Shown here in pieces: positions 17,321 to 26,790 of a stretch of DNA of 64,000 nt. The stretch's first letter is position 1; the number at the start of each line of letters is the position of its first letter. Below the pieces are notes generated by a model. That model was not told where the DNA came from, made no database searches, and was given only the letters and a program-made list of their open reading frames with translations. A program made the translations under genes and the position numbers. This DNA is from CBDCGJ01 sp965238305 (lineage in GTDB: Bacteria > Pseudomonadota > Alphaproteobacteria > GCA-2731375): NCBI GenBank assembly GCA_965238305.1, contig CBDEHK010000001.1, positions 1,798,001 through 1,862,000 of the forward strand, given 5' to 3'.

Positions 17321-18250
17321 ATGGCACATGATAAGATTTCTGGTTCGTTTGTTGCCTTGATCACGCCATTCAATCGCGATCAGACGATCGATTTTGAAGG
17401 CTTCCGCACCCTGTTGCGGTTTCAGGAAGACCACGGCAGCCGCGCCGTGTTGATCATGGGCTCAACCGGTGAAGTGTCGATGTTGTCGCCGGAAGAACGC
17501 AAATCGATCATCCGTCAGACCGCGAAGATGAAATCCGCCGGCATGAAGGTTTTTTATGGCTGCACCGGCAACAACACCGCCACCACCATCGACTATTTGA
17601 AATATGCAGAAGCGGAAGGGGCTGACGGTGCGATTTTGGCGGCGCCGCCTTATATCTGCGCCAGTGAAGACGATATTGAGAAATTTTTCCTGACCGTCGC
17701 CGATGCGGTTGATATGCCGCTGGGGATTTACAATAATCCACCGCGGGTCAATACCGATCTAGGGCATGCGGCCTTGCTACGGCTGTTCAAACATCCAAAT
17801 TATGTCGTGCACAAAGAATCGACCGCGCGGGTCGGGCAAGTGGCTCAGGTAATGGCCGGCAATCCGGATGCTGCTGTCATGTGCTGCGATTCACCAAATT
17901 TAGGCCTGGTCGTCCCGACCATGGCGTTAGGTGGACATGGCACCGCCAATATGACCGGTAATATTGCACCGGCGGAACTGGCAACGATATCTGAACCGTG
18001 GCAAGAAAATGGCTCTGCTGACGCGTTTCGGGAAGCTTATCTGCGCAATCTGCCGATCCTGCACTATACCTATTCGGCGATTAACCCGGTGGCGGTAAAA
18101 TCGTTGATGGCGGCGGCGGGCCTGCCGGCGGGACCGTTGCGCGAACCGCTACAAAGTTTGACCGGTGCGCGTCTGCAACAAGGTCTCGACATTATCCGCG
18201 ACCTCGGCCTCGATAAACGTTATGGCTATACGATGAAAATAGCCGCATGA
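17321..18250 (+). CDS. Dihydrodipicolinate synthase/N-acetylneuraminate lyase-family aldolase
   Basis: 309 residues from ATG 17321 (beginning MAHDKISGSF), preceded by AGAGGA. A longer reading from 17048 would cross the divergent gene and is rejected. DapA-family signatures are FVALITPF, GSTGEVSMLSPEER (substrate carboxylate loop), YNNPPRVNTDL with the catalytic Tyr, and VVHKESTARV with the Schiff-base Lys. It could be lysine-pathway DapA or a catabolic keto-acid aldolase. It stands alone, so I leave the substrate open. Confidence 0.85.
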   Translation: MAHDKISGSFVALITPFNRDQTIDFEGFRTLLRFQEDHGSRAVLIMGSTGEVSMLSPEERKSIIRQTAKMKSAGMKVFYGCTGNNTATTIDYLKYAEAEGADGAILAAPPYICASEDDIEKFFLTVADAVDMPLGIYNNPPRVNTDLGHAALLRLFKHPNYVVHKESTARVGQVAQVMAGNPDAAVMCCDSPNLGLVVPTMALGGHGTANMTGNIAPAELATISEPWQENGSADAFREAYLRNLPILHYTYSAINPVAVKSLMAAAGLPAGPLREPLQSLTGARLQQGLDIIRDLGLDKRYGYTMKIAA

Positions 18251-18469
18251 GTTAACAGGGCTTTGAATTTCTCAAGCACGTCATCTTGACTGCAATGGTC
18301 ACCTGCCCTAAACAATATTTCATGAGAACTCGACTTAAATAGTTTCGGCTAACGAAGGCTGCTGACCGCTGGCCTCTCGGTCCGTGCGAGTAAGCGCCTT
18401 TGCCTCTCGTCACTTGCAAACTTAGTTCTGTTTGCTGGCGCGGTAATTCCTACTATCAGGAAACTGTTT

Positions 18470-19870
18470 ATGTCATTGTTATCTCGTTATTCCTCAAAAT
18501 TTTCTATAGCTATGTCTTTCTGGCGGGAAGAAAGCCGTCAAACACTTTCGCTCGCGGTTCCGCTAGCACTGACCCATCTGACTTATATCGCTATTGTCAC
18601 CACCGATGTGGTGATGATGGGGTGGTTGGGAACCGACGCGATTGCCGCCGGGACCTTGGCCGGGCATTTTTTTACCCTGTTTAGTTTTGCGTGCATGGGT
18701 GTGCTGGCGGCCGTCGCGCCGATCGTGGCGCAGCATTTAGGTGGCCGCCGTTATCGCGAAGTGCGCCGCGCTGTTCGCCAAGGCTTCTGGGTCTCGATTG
18801 TCATTTCTATCCCTTCGACTTTGATCATTTTGCAAGTCGAACCAATCCTCGTTTTCTTCGGCCAGAAACCGGCGCTTGCCGCGGCCGGCCAAGCCTATCT
18901 GGTGCCTATGGTGGTTGGTTTTCTGCCCGGACTGTGGCGCGGCGTTTTGAACCAATTTTTGACCGCCCATAAACGACCCCGCGCGGTGTTTGTCATCACC
19001 GTGTTCGGTGTTGGCCTCAATGCGACAGCAAACTACGGCTTGATGTTTGGAAATTTTGGCTTGCCGCGATTGGAACTTGTCGGTGCCGGGATTTCCAGTG
19101 CAACTGTGACCATAGCGATGTTGTTGGCGACACTGATGTTCGTACTGAGAGACCGGCGCCTCCGCCGTTATCGTCTGTTCGGTCGATTCTGGCGCCCCGA
19201 TTGGCCGGCGTTTCTGGAAATTTTCCGGGTCGGTGTCCCGATAGCGCTGACGGATTTGGCGGAAATGGGGATGTTCTTGGTACTTGGTTTGCTGATGGGT
19301 ACAATTGGGACGGCGGCACTAGCCGCGCATGCTATTGCCGGTCAATGTTGCGCCGTTGCCTACATGGTGCCGTTGGGATTTTCCCGCGCGGCGACCGTAC
19401 GCGTCGGTCGCGCCATTGGCGCGGGTCAGCCACAAATCGCCGCGCGGGCTGGATGGAATGCAGTTTCATTGTCCGTCATTTTCGGTATTTTACCAGCTTT
19501 GGCGTTTTGGTTTTTTGGCGAGAGTATTGCGCTATTTTTCCTTGATCCTGGCAGCGGCGAAAACCGCACCGCGATTAATCTAGCGGTCGTCTTTTTGATT
19601 ATCGCTGGCTTTTTCCAAGTCGCCGACAGTGCGCAGATTGCGTTAAGGGGCGCGCTGCAAGGTCTCAAAGATACCGGCGGCCCGATGGCTATTTCTGTTG
19701 CTGCTTATTGGGGCTTGGCAATTCCAGGGGCAGCTTTGTCCAGTCTCTACCTCGATTTCGGTGGAGAGGCGATCTGGATGAGCATGGCGATCTCGATCAC
19801 ACTGGTGGCTTTCCTATTGGTGTGGCGTTTGCGGGTTAAGCTCGAGCAACAGGAATTAGCACCGGCATGA
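18470..19870 (+). CDS. MATE-family multidrug efflux transporter
   Basis: 466 residues with about twelve transmembrane segments in two pseudo-symmetrical halves. Family cues are LAVPLALTHLTYIAIVTTDVV at the start, and the second-half VGVPIALTDLAEMGMF and PLGFSRAATVRVGRAIGAGQ. These inner-membrane proteins export cationic drugs or metabolites driven by H+ or Na+. The last 35 bp overlap the 3' end of the convergent hutH gene. The 219 bp in front hold no other gene. Confidence 0.92.
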   Translation: MSLLSRYSSKFSIAMSFWREESRQTLSLAVPLALTHLTYIAIVTTDVVMMGWLGTDAIAAGTLAGHFFTLFSFACMGVLAAVAPIVAQHLGGRRYREVRRAVRQGFWVSIVISIPSTLIILQVEPILVFFGQKPALAAAGQAYLVPMVVGFLPGLWRGVLNQFLTAHKRPRAVFVITVFGVGLNATANYGLMFGNFGLPRLELVGAGISSATVTIAMLLATLMFVLRDRRLRRYRLFGRFWRPDWPAFLEIFRVGVPIALTDLAEMGMFLVLGLLMGTIGTAALAAHAIAGQCCAVAYMVPLGFSRAATVRVGRAIGAGQPQIAARAGWNAVSLSVIFGILPALAFWFFGESIALFFLDPGSGENRTAINLAVVFLIIAGFFQVADSAQIALRGALQGLKDTGGPMAISVAAYWGLAIPGAALSSLYLDFGGEAIWMSMAISITLVAFLLVWRLRVKLEQQELAPA

Positions 19871-21389
19871 CGTCACCACCGGCGGTTTGAACGAGAGTAC
19901 CTTTGCGGATCAGCTCGCCGGCGATCTCCAGTTCCGGGGCCAGGTAGCGGTCTTCGGCCAACGCCGGGACGACCTGGCGCAGGGTATCAACGACGTCGTT
20001 GAGTTTGGGGCTGGTGCTTAGTGGTGCGCGCAATTCGACCCCTTGCGTTGAAGTGAGTGCTTCGATACCCACGATCCGGCTAAGGTTCGCCGTCATGTCC
20101 AACAAACGGCGGGCGCCGTGGCAGGCCATAGAAACATGGTCTTCCTGATTGGCCGACGTCGGTGTGGAATCGATCGATGCCGGTGCGGCTTTTTGCTTAT
20201 TTTCCGACATCAGTGCGGCAGAGGTCACTTCCGCGATCATGAAGCCGGAATTGAGGCCAGGATTCGGGGTCAAAAAAGCGGGCAGACCGAAACTCAAGGC
20301 CGGGTCGACCAACAGAGCGATGCGGCGTTGGGTGATGGAACCGATTTCGGCGATCGCCAGGGCAATCTGATCGGCCGCGAAGGCCACCGGTTCGGCATGG
20401 AAATTACCGCCGGACAGGATGGCGCCATCGGACATCACCAGCGGATTGTCGGTCACCGCATTGGCTTCGGTTAGTAGTACCTGTGCGACATGGCGCAGCA
20501 TGTCAATGACCGCGCCCATCACTTGCGGTTGGCAGCGAATGCAGTAGGGATCCTGCACCCGCTCGTCACCTTCCCGATGGCTTTCGCGGATTTGCGAGCC
20601 GTCCATCAGTACGCGTAGAGACGCTGCGGCATCGATTTGACCTTGATGGCCGCGCAGAAGATGCATGTCTGGACGAAACGGAGCGGCGGAGCCCATGGCC
20701 GCATCGGTCGACATCGCACCGGTTACCAGCGCTCCTTCGACGGCGCGCCAAGTCTCGAACAATCCAGCCAGCGCCAACGCTGTTGAGACTTGCGTCCCGT
20801 TGATCAGCGCCAGCCCTTCTTTAGGACCCAGGACAATCGGTTCAAGGCCGGCCTTTTGCAGCGCTTCGCCGCCACTCATCCGCTCGCTTTCAAAATAGGC
20901 TTCACCTTCGCCGATCATCGCTGCCGCCATATGGGCAAGGGGAGCCAGATCGCCGGAAGCACCGACGGAGCCTTGCGCCGGCAATAACGGCAGCACATCC
21001 GCATCCAGCATCGCCTGAAGTTGCTCGATGGTGCGCCAGGCCACGCCGGAAGCCCCGCGACCCAATGATATCATCTTCAACACCAAAACCAATCGGGTGA
21101 CAGCGGCGGAGAGCGGCGGGCCAACTCCGCTTGAATGCGACAAGATCAGGTTTCGTTGCAACTGCGCCGTATCTTCAGGCGCGATGCGGGTGCTGGCCAG
21201 TTTGCCAAAGCCGGTATTAACGCCATATATCGCATCTCCACCGGATGCCGCATCAGCAATGATGGCGGCGGCCTGTTCGACTTGTTCTTTCGACGCTGGT
21301 GAAATTGTTCCGGTGGCGGTCTCGCGGAAGATCGCCTGTAAATTAGCAAAACTGACGGCGCCTGGAATGAGTGTGATCGGTGATTTCAT
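19836..21389 (-). CDS. hutH: Histidine ammonia-lyase
   Basis: 517 residues. The motif GSVGASGDLAPLAH contains the Ala-Ser-Gly triad that cyclises to the MIO cofactor. Other family features are YGVNTGFGKLA, QRNLILSHSSGVG, QDPYCIRCQPQVMGAV, GGNFHAEPVAFAAD and TSANQEDHVSMA. These fit HutH, which turns histidine into urocanate. Unusually, hutU, hutI and hutG are absent here; instead the gene is last in an operon with a PfkB kinase (ATGA overlap) and an omega-aminotransferase. A related aromatic amino-acid lyase activity is possible. Confidence 0.88.
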   Translation of the reverse strand: MKSPITLIPGAVSFANLQAIFRETATGTISPASKEQVEQAAAIIADAASGGDAIYGVNTGFGKLASTRIAPEDTAQLQRNLILSHSSGVGPPLSAAVTRLVLVLKMISLGRGASGVAWRTIEQLQAMLDADVLPLLPAQGSVGASGDLAPLAHMAAAMIGEGEAYFESERMSGGEALQKAGLEPIVLGPKEGLALINGTQVSTALALAGLFETWRAVEGALVTGAMSTDAAMGSAAPFRPDMHLLRGHQGQIDAAASLRVLMDGSQIRESHREGDERVQDPYCIRCQPQVMGAVIDMLRHVAQVLLTEANAVTDNPLVMSDGAILSGGNFHAEPVAFAADQIALAIAEIGSITQRRIALLVDPALSFGLPAFLTPNPGLNSGFMIAEVTSAALMSENKQKAAPASIDSTPTSANQEDHVSMACHGARRLLDMTANLSRIVGIEALTSTQGVELRAPLSTSPKLNDVVDTLRQVVPALAEDRYLAPELEIAGELIRKGTLVQTAGGDVMPVLIPVARA

Positions 21390-22525
21390 TGTTTCCCCAT
21401 ATCCAACTTGTCAGCCCAGGTCCAGGATTGTGACAGCAGCGCGGCGCGGTTTTTTCGAACGGCCTCATCAAGCTTCTTTTGGCTCATCAGGCCAATTTGT
21501 GTGTCGATTTCGGAGACCACGCCGGCGGCGTTACAAGCCCCGGCCTGCAAGGCGTCGCCGGCTGCGTGACCACGGGCCAGATAGGCGGAAACCGTTGAGG
21601 TAAAGGCATCGCCAGCGCCAGCCGTACCCTTCGGTTCCGCCTTTAGAGCCGGGCAATAGTGAATGCCGTCTTGGTCGGCCAAATAGGCGCCATTGGTTCC
21701 GTCCGTCACCAATATCTTGGCGACCTTACCGTGTTTCAACATCGCCGCCATAAAATCCGCGAGGTCCATATCAAAGCCGCCAAAAGATAGTCCGCGTTGT
21801 ATTAATGACGGCAAGGCTGATTTTTCAATTCGGCCGAGATCGAGCGGATGGCTGGCCAGATCGTTGCCAAGCCGGCCGACCAAGGCCGGCACCAGCGCTT
21901 CTGCCTCGACCGTGTTGATTGCCAGCAGATCGATTGACGGCATCGTTTCAAACAGCGTCGCGGTGCGTGAAGTGAGCTGACGAATACCTGGGTTCGCCGC
22001 TACGAAGGCGCCGGCGGTTTTTGCCCGCTCGGCAATAATCGGGAAACAATCGGAAGAGCGATTGCTGAGATTGCTGACAAATACCAGCTCGCAGCCTTCG
22101 AAGCGTTCGACTGGAAATTCATCCGGCAGCAACAGCGTGTTGGTACCGCGTTGGGTAAAGATTGTTGCATTGCGGTCGTGGGAGGAGACCATCACGGCGG
22201 TACCGCTGGAGCCGGTCGGGTGATGCAGGACATAGCTGGCATCGATGCCTTCGTCGGCTAGGCGTTCAAGGATACGCTCGCCATTCGGATCTTGTCCGAT
22301 CTTGACAATTGGACTGACGGCGAGACCCAGCCTGGTCATCGAGACGGCGGCATTGATGGCGCCACCGCCAATATGCGGCGTGATGCTATCGGCTTCGATC
22401 TTGCGGCCTTGTTCGAACAGTAGAAATGACGACGTCGCGTTGTGCATCGTCATACGCTCGACATTGCGGCTGGCGACAATGGTGATAATGTCCACCATCG
22501 CCGAACCAATGCAAATCGCCCGCAT
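21386..22525 (-). CDS. PfkB-family sugar/nucleoside kinase
   Basis: A ribokinase-fold kinase of 379 residues if started at ATG 22525 (a TTG two codons earlier is possible). Family signatures are ICIGSAMVDII at the start, ITPHIGGGAINAAVSMTRLG for substrate binding, and GTAGAGDAFTSTVSAYLARG with the catalytic Asp and anion hole near the end. A segment at residues 225-260 is longer than in ribokinase. Substrate unknown; carbohydrate or nucleoside. Middle gene between the aminotransferase (24 bp upstream) and hutH. Confidence 0.85.
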   Translation of the reverse strand: MRAICIGSAMVDIITIVASRNVERMTMHNATSSFLLFEQGRKIEADSITPHIGGGAINAAVSMTRLGLAVSPIVKIGQDPNGERILERLADEGIDASYVLHHPTGSSGTAVMVSSHDRNATIFTQRGTNTLLLPDEFPVERFEGCELVFVSNLSNRSSDCFPIIAERAKTAGAFVAANPGIRQLTSRTATLFETMPSIDLLAINTVEAEALVPALVGRLGNDLASHPLDLGRIEKSALPSLIQRGLSFGGFDMDLADFMAAMLKHGKVAKILVTDGTNGAYLADQDGIHYCPALKAEPKGTAGAGDAFTSTVSAYLARGHAAGDALQAGACNAAGVVSEIDTQIGLMSQKKLDEAVRKNRAALLSQSWTWADKLDMGKQ

Positions 22526-22549
22526 TTTCAATTATTGCGGCGGCAGGCG

Positions 22550-23944
22550 TTACTGCGCCGCCACCGCGCCTTCCTGTTTCAACATCTCATACATGCGGTC
22601 ATACGCCCGGGTAAAGCGATCGAACATGTCGTCAACTTCTGCTTCCGTGATGACCAAGGGTGGGCAGAAGGCGACGCTGTCGCCCGGCAAGGCACGCACG
22701 ATCAGACCTTCTTCGAGACACAGATTTTGCAACATCGCGCCGGCTTTTTGGGCCGGATCGAAGGAACGTTTGCTTTCTTTATCCGCCACCACTTCGCAGG
22801 CACCAATGAGGCCAACACCACGCGTCTCACCGGTCAATGGATGATCATCTAAACCATGCAGACGTTCGAGAAAACGAACCGACACGCTTTGCACGTGGCC
22901 AACGATGTCGCGTTCTTCCATCAATTGCATGGCGCGCAACGCAACGGCGGCGCACGCCGGATGCGCCGAATAGGTATGCCCATGACCAAAACTTCCAAGT
23001 TTCTCTGAATTCTGCTGGAAGGCCTGGAACATCGGCTCTTTGATGATCACTGCCGAAATCGGCAGATAAGCACCAGACAAAGCTTTGGCGCAGGTGATGA
23101 TATCCGGTTCGATATTCATCGTTTGTGAACCCCACATATTACCGGTGCGACCAAAACCGCAGATCACTTCATCGGCCACGAACAGGATTTCATATTTGCG
23201 TAATACGGCCTGAATTTTTTCATAATAAGTCTTCGGCGGGATCACCACGCCGCCTGCGCCCATCACCGGTTCAGCGATGAAAGCGGCCACTGTTTCCGGG
23301 CCTTCTTCTAGGATGGTGTCTTCCAGAATTTGCGCCAACCGGCTGGCGAATTCTTCTTCGCTCTCGCCCGGCTCCGCATTCCGGTAATGGTGCGGCGTTT
23401 CCGTATGCAGGAAGCCCGGCAACGGCAGATCGAAATCCGCTTGCACATAGGGCAAGCCGGTCATGCTGCCGGCAACGACGGTAACGCCGTGATACCCACG
23501 TAGGCGCGAGATAATCTTTTTCTTCTCTGGCCGGCCGATGGCGTTGTTGTAATACCAGACCATTTTGACCATGGTGTCATTGGCTTCGGAGCCGGAATTG
23601 GCGAAATAGACTTTCGAAAAATCACCAGGCGCCAGCGCTATCAAGGTTTCAGCCAAGTCGATGGCCGGTAGGTTCGATTTGCCTGCAAAGACGTGATAAT
23701 AGGGCAGTTTTTCCATTTGCTCGGTCGCGGCCTTGACCAATTCTTTCTCGTTGAACCCAAATGAGGCACACCAAAGGCCGGCCATTCCTTCGATAAACTC
23801 ACGACCGTTTTCGTCCTTGATATAGATACCATTGCCCGTTTCGACGATATGCGGACCGGTGTTCACATGGTCGGACAGATTGGTATAGGGGTGAAGAAAA
23901 TTAGCGATGTCGCGGCTGGATGGGGAATTGCCAAGATCAGACAT
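22550..23944 (-). CDS. Omega-amino acid:pyruvate-type class III aminotransferase
   Basis: 464 residues. Fold type I PLP features: YFANSGSEANDTMVKMVWYY, YHGVTVVAGS, LFVADEVICGFGRTG and ITCAKALSGAYLPISAV with the Schiff-base Lys. The N-terminal FLHPYTNLSDH and GIYIKDENGREFIEGMAGLWC match omega-amino acid (beta-alanine, taurine or putrescine):pyruvate aminotransferases. First gene of the operon with PfkB kinase and hutH, and divergent from the acyl-CoA ligase. The amine donor is unknown. Confidence 0.9.
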   Translation of the reverse strand: MSDLGNSPSSRDIANFLHPYTNLSDHVNTGPHIVETGNGIYIKDENGREFIEGMAGLWCASFGFNEKELVKAATEQMEKLPYYHVFAGKSNLPAIDLAETLIALAPGDFSKVYFANSGSEANDTMVKMVWYYNNAIGRPEKKKIISRLRGYHGVTVVAGSMTGLPYVQADFDLPLPGFLHTETPHHYRNAEPGESEEEFASRLAQILEDTILEEGPETVAAFIAEPVMGAGGVVIPPKTYYEKIQAVLRKYEILFVADEVICGFGRTGNMWGSQTMNIEPDIITCAKALSGAYLPISAVIIKEPMFQAFQQNSEKLGSFGHGHTYSAHPACAAVALRAMQLMEERDIVGHVQSVSVRFLERLHGLDDHPLTGETRGVGLIGACEVVADKESKRSFDPAQKAGAMLQNLCLEEGLIVRALPGDSVAFCPPLVITEAEVDDMFDRFTRAYDRMYEMLKQEGAVAAQ

Positions 23945-24108
23945 GTTCTGAATCCTCTGAGATAGAAATGGAATTAATGATACACGGATAATTTGAGTGC
24001 TATTTCAAATCCTAAGTCATAGCCTTTCTAAGCCATTTTTCAGTGCTTTTCCAGTCCAACTTTCGCGTCTATTATACGCCAAGAAAGTTGAAAATCAGGA
24101 GTGTATTT

Positions 24109-25734
24109 ATGTTGGGTCTCATGCAGGATCGGCCGTTATTGATCTCATCGCTGATCGAATATGCCGGGCAATATCATGGCGATGTGGAAATCGTGACGCG
24201 GACGGTGGAAGGGCCGCTGCATCGCTGTACGTATAGGGACGTACACAGTCGCGCCAAAAAACTTGCTCAGGCGCTGGAACGCTTGGACGTTGAACTTGGT
24301 GACCGGGTTGCAACCTTGGCCTGGAATACCTATCGCCATCTGGAGCTTTATTACGGCGTCTCCGGTATCGGGGCGATTTTACACACCATCAATCCACGGC
24401 TGTTTCCAGAACAGATTGTCTATATCGCCAATCATGCGGCCGGCAAGTATCTCTTCACCGATCTGACCTTTGTGCCGATCCTGGAAGGTATCGCCGATCA
24501 GCTAACCGCCGTTAAAGGATTTGTCATCATGGCTTCGCCAGCAGACATGCCGGAAACAAATCTACCGAATGTGATGTGTTACGAAGACCTGCTGGCTGCG
24601 GAAGACGGCGATTTTGCCTGGCCGACATTCGATGAAAAAACCGCCTCGTCGCTTTGTTATACGTCCGGCACCACCGGCAATCCGAAGGGTGTGCTCTATG
24701 CCCATCGTTCCACTGTCTTGCACTCCATGGCCTGCGCCTCGCGCGACGTAATGGGGATGTGCAATCAAGATTCGGTGCTGGTGGTAGTACCGATGTTCCA
24801 CGCCAACGCCTGGGGCATCGCTTATTCGGCGCCGATGAGTGGGGCCAAGCTGGTGCTACCCGGCAAGGAATTGGACGGCGCCAGTGTCTATGAATTGATG
24901 GACGAAGAAGAAGTGACGATATCGGCCGGCGTGCCGACGGTATGGCTGATGTTGCTGCAATATATGCGCGACAATGATCTGAAGCTGCCGCATATGGACC
25001 GCACCGTCATCGGTGGTTCGGCGGCGCCAAAGACGATGATCGAAACCTTCGAGAAAGAATATCAGGTCGAAGTCATCCACGCCTGGGGCATGACCGAGAT
25101 GAGCCCGCTTGGCACCACCGGCACCATGAGCAAGGAATTGAGCCAGCTGCCCTGGGAAGAACAGCTGAAATACAAAATTAAACAAGGCAGCGTACTTTAT
25201 GGTGTCGATGTCAAGATCACCGACGATGACGACAATGAACTGCCGCGCGACGGGGTCGCCTTCGGCCATCTGATGGTGCGTGGCCCTTGGGTCACCAGCG
25301 GCTATTATGGCGGCGAGGGCGGGCAGGTCATTGACGCGGACGGTTGGTTCGATACCGGCGACGTCGCCACTTTGGATGAACGCGGCTATATGCAAATCAC
25401 CGACCGGGCCAAGGATGTGATCAAGTCAGGCGGTGAATGGATCAGCACCATCGATCTGGAAAATCTGGCGGTTGGCCACCCAGATGTGATCGAAGCGGCG
25501 GTGATCGGTATCGTCCATCCAAAATGGGACGAACGCCCGTTGTTAATTGTCATCAAGAGCAAAGGCAGCGCGCTGACAGGTGACGAACTGCTGGCCTTTA
25601 TGGACGGCAAGATCGCCAAATGGTGGATGCCCAACGCCGTCGAATTCGTCGATGAAATCCCCCACACCGCGACGGGTAAAATTCAAAAGACGACGTTACG
25701 AGAGCAGTTCAAGGACTACACGCTGCCGGCGTGA
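24109..25734 (+). CDS. Acyl-CoA synthetase, medium-chain/3-(methylthio)propionate CoA ligase-like
   Basis: 541 residues from ATG 24109, which has CAGGAG upstream; a reading from 24043 is longer but lacks support. The adenylate-forming signature is CYTSGTTGNPKGVLYAHRS. Others are HAWGMTEMSPLG, DGWFDTGDVATLDERGYM and the C-terminal Lys in TATGKIQKT. The opening (M-L-G-x-M-x-x-x-PLLISSLI) and TINPRLFPEQIVYI resemble DmdB-type ligases of marine alphaproteobacteria, which activate the DMSP product methylmercaptopropionate. Other short or medium-chain acids are equally possible. Confidence 0.88.
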   Translation: MLGLMQDRPLLISSLIEYAGQYHGDVEIVTRTVEGPLHRCTYRDVHSRAKKLAQALERLDVELGDRVATLAWNTYRHLELYYGVSGIGAILHTINPRLFPEQIVYIANHAAGKYLFTDLTFVPILEGIADQLTAVKGFVIMASPADMPETNLPNVMCYEDLLAAEDGDFAWPTFDEKTASSLCYTSGTTGNPKGVLYAHRSTVLHSMACASRDVMGMCNQDSVLVVVPMFHANAWGIAYSAPMSGAKLVLPGKELDGASVYELMDEEEVTISAGVPTVWLMLLQYMRDNDLKLPHMDRTVIGGSAAPKTMIETFEKEYQVEVIHAWGMTEMSPLGTTGTMSKELSQLPWEEQLKYKIKQGSVLYGVDVKITDDDDNELPRDGVAFGHLMVRGPWVTSGYYGGEGGQVIDADGWFDTGDVATLDERGYMQITDRAKDVIKSGGEWISTIDLENLAVGHPDVIEAAVIGIVHPKWDERPLLIVIKSKGSALTGDELLAFMDGKIAKWWMPNAVEFVDEIPHTATGKIQKTTLREQFKDYTLPA

Positions 25735-25813
25735 ATAGCAGCGTCTAAGTCCAGTGCCCATGTCACCCCATCGCTGGAATGACGGCTTTAGTAATCACAA
25801 ACTTGGTAGATGT

Positions 25814-26716
25814 TTACCCCAACCGATACGTCACATCCGGTCCCACATCACCGTCACACGCCACCGCTCCGTTCTCCACCATCAGTGTGAGATGCGAGAG
25901 CACTGATCTGGCGGCGGCTTTGTGGAGGAATTCGGGGACGTCTTTGTACATCACCGTCACCATGGCGGGGATCAGTTGCGGGCCCTGCGCTAGTTGTTCG
26001 AGGATTTGTTTGTCGCGGTTTTGGCGGTGGGCTTTGTAGGCGCGGACATAGTTTTGCGCGTCGTCGATGGCGGGACCATGGGTCGGCCAATAACGCACAT
26101 GGTCCATCGCAATCAGCTTATCGAGCGAGGCCATATAGCGGCCCATGTCACCATCGGGTGGCGAGACGATGGTGGTCGACCAGCCCATGATGTGATCACC
26201 ACTAAAGAGGATATTTTCTTCTTTCAAGGTAAAACACGTATGGTTGGAGGTATGACCAGGCGTATAGACCGCCTGCAAAGTCCAGCCATCGCCTTCGATC
26301 AGGTCGCCATCGCGGACCACATGATCCGGGGTGAAATCGCGGTCGGCGCCTTCTTCGACGCTTTCGCCATCGAAACCCGGACGGCCGGAGCCATGGGGCC
26401 CATAAGCGTATGTTGGCGCCCCGGTTTTTGCTTGCAAGGGTGCTGCGGCCGGCGAATGATCGCGGTGGGTGTGGGTGACAACGATGTGGGTAACTTCTTC
26501 GCCTTCCACCGCTTTCAGCAACGCGGCGACATGGTCATCGTCCAGCGGGCCCGGATCGATCACACAGACCTTGCCTTTGCCAACGATATAAGTGCCGGTG
26601 CCGTGCAAAGTGAAGGGGCCGGGGTTATTGGCGACAACACGACGGATCAGCGGGCTGACTTGATCGGCGACGCCATATTCAAACTCAACGTCGCGTTGGA
26701 ACGGGATACCTGCCAT
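25814..26716 (-). CDS. Metallo-beta-lactamase-fold hydrolase, LACTB2-like
   Basis: 300 residues. The metal motif THTHRDHSPAA gives the HxHxDH ligands; a further His is in YTPGHTSNHTCF, an Asp in LFSGDHIMGWST and a His in WPTHGPAI. The C-terminal 70 residues form the small helical domain that LACTB2/Endoribonuclease-like members carry. These enzymes hydrolyse RNA, thioesters or other esters; the substrate is not evident. Single gene, convergent with the acyl-CoA ligase. Confidence 0.85.
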   Translation of the reverse strand: MAGIPFQRDVEFEYGVADQVSPLIRRVVANNPGPFTLHGTGTYIVGKGKVCVIDPGPLDDDHVAALLKAVEGEEVTHIVVTHTHRDHSPAAAPLQAKTGAPTYAYGPHGSGRPGFDGESVEEGADRDFTPDHVVRDGDLIEGDGWTLQAVYTPGHTSNHTCFTLKEENILFSGDHIMGWSTTIVSPPDGDMGRYMASLDKLIAMDHVRYWPTHGPAIDDAQNYVRAYKAHRQNRDKQILEQLAQGPQLIPAMVTVMYKDVPEFLHKAAARSVLSHLTLMVENGAVACDGDVGPDVTYRLG

Positions 26717-26790
26717 GGGTGAGGGTCCTTCTTGGAATGGAAATCTTGTTGCAACAAATCACAAAGCCGGGGAAAGGCCAACCGGCATTT

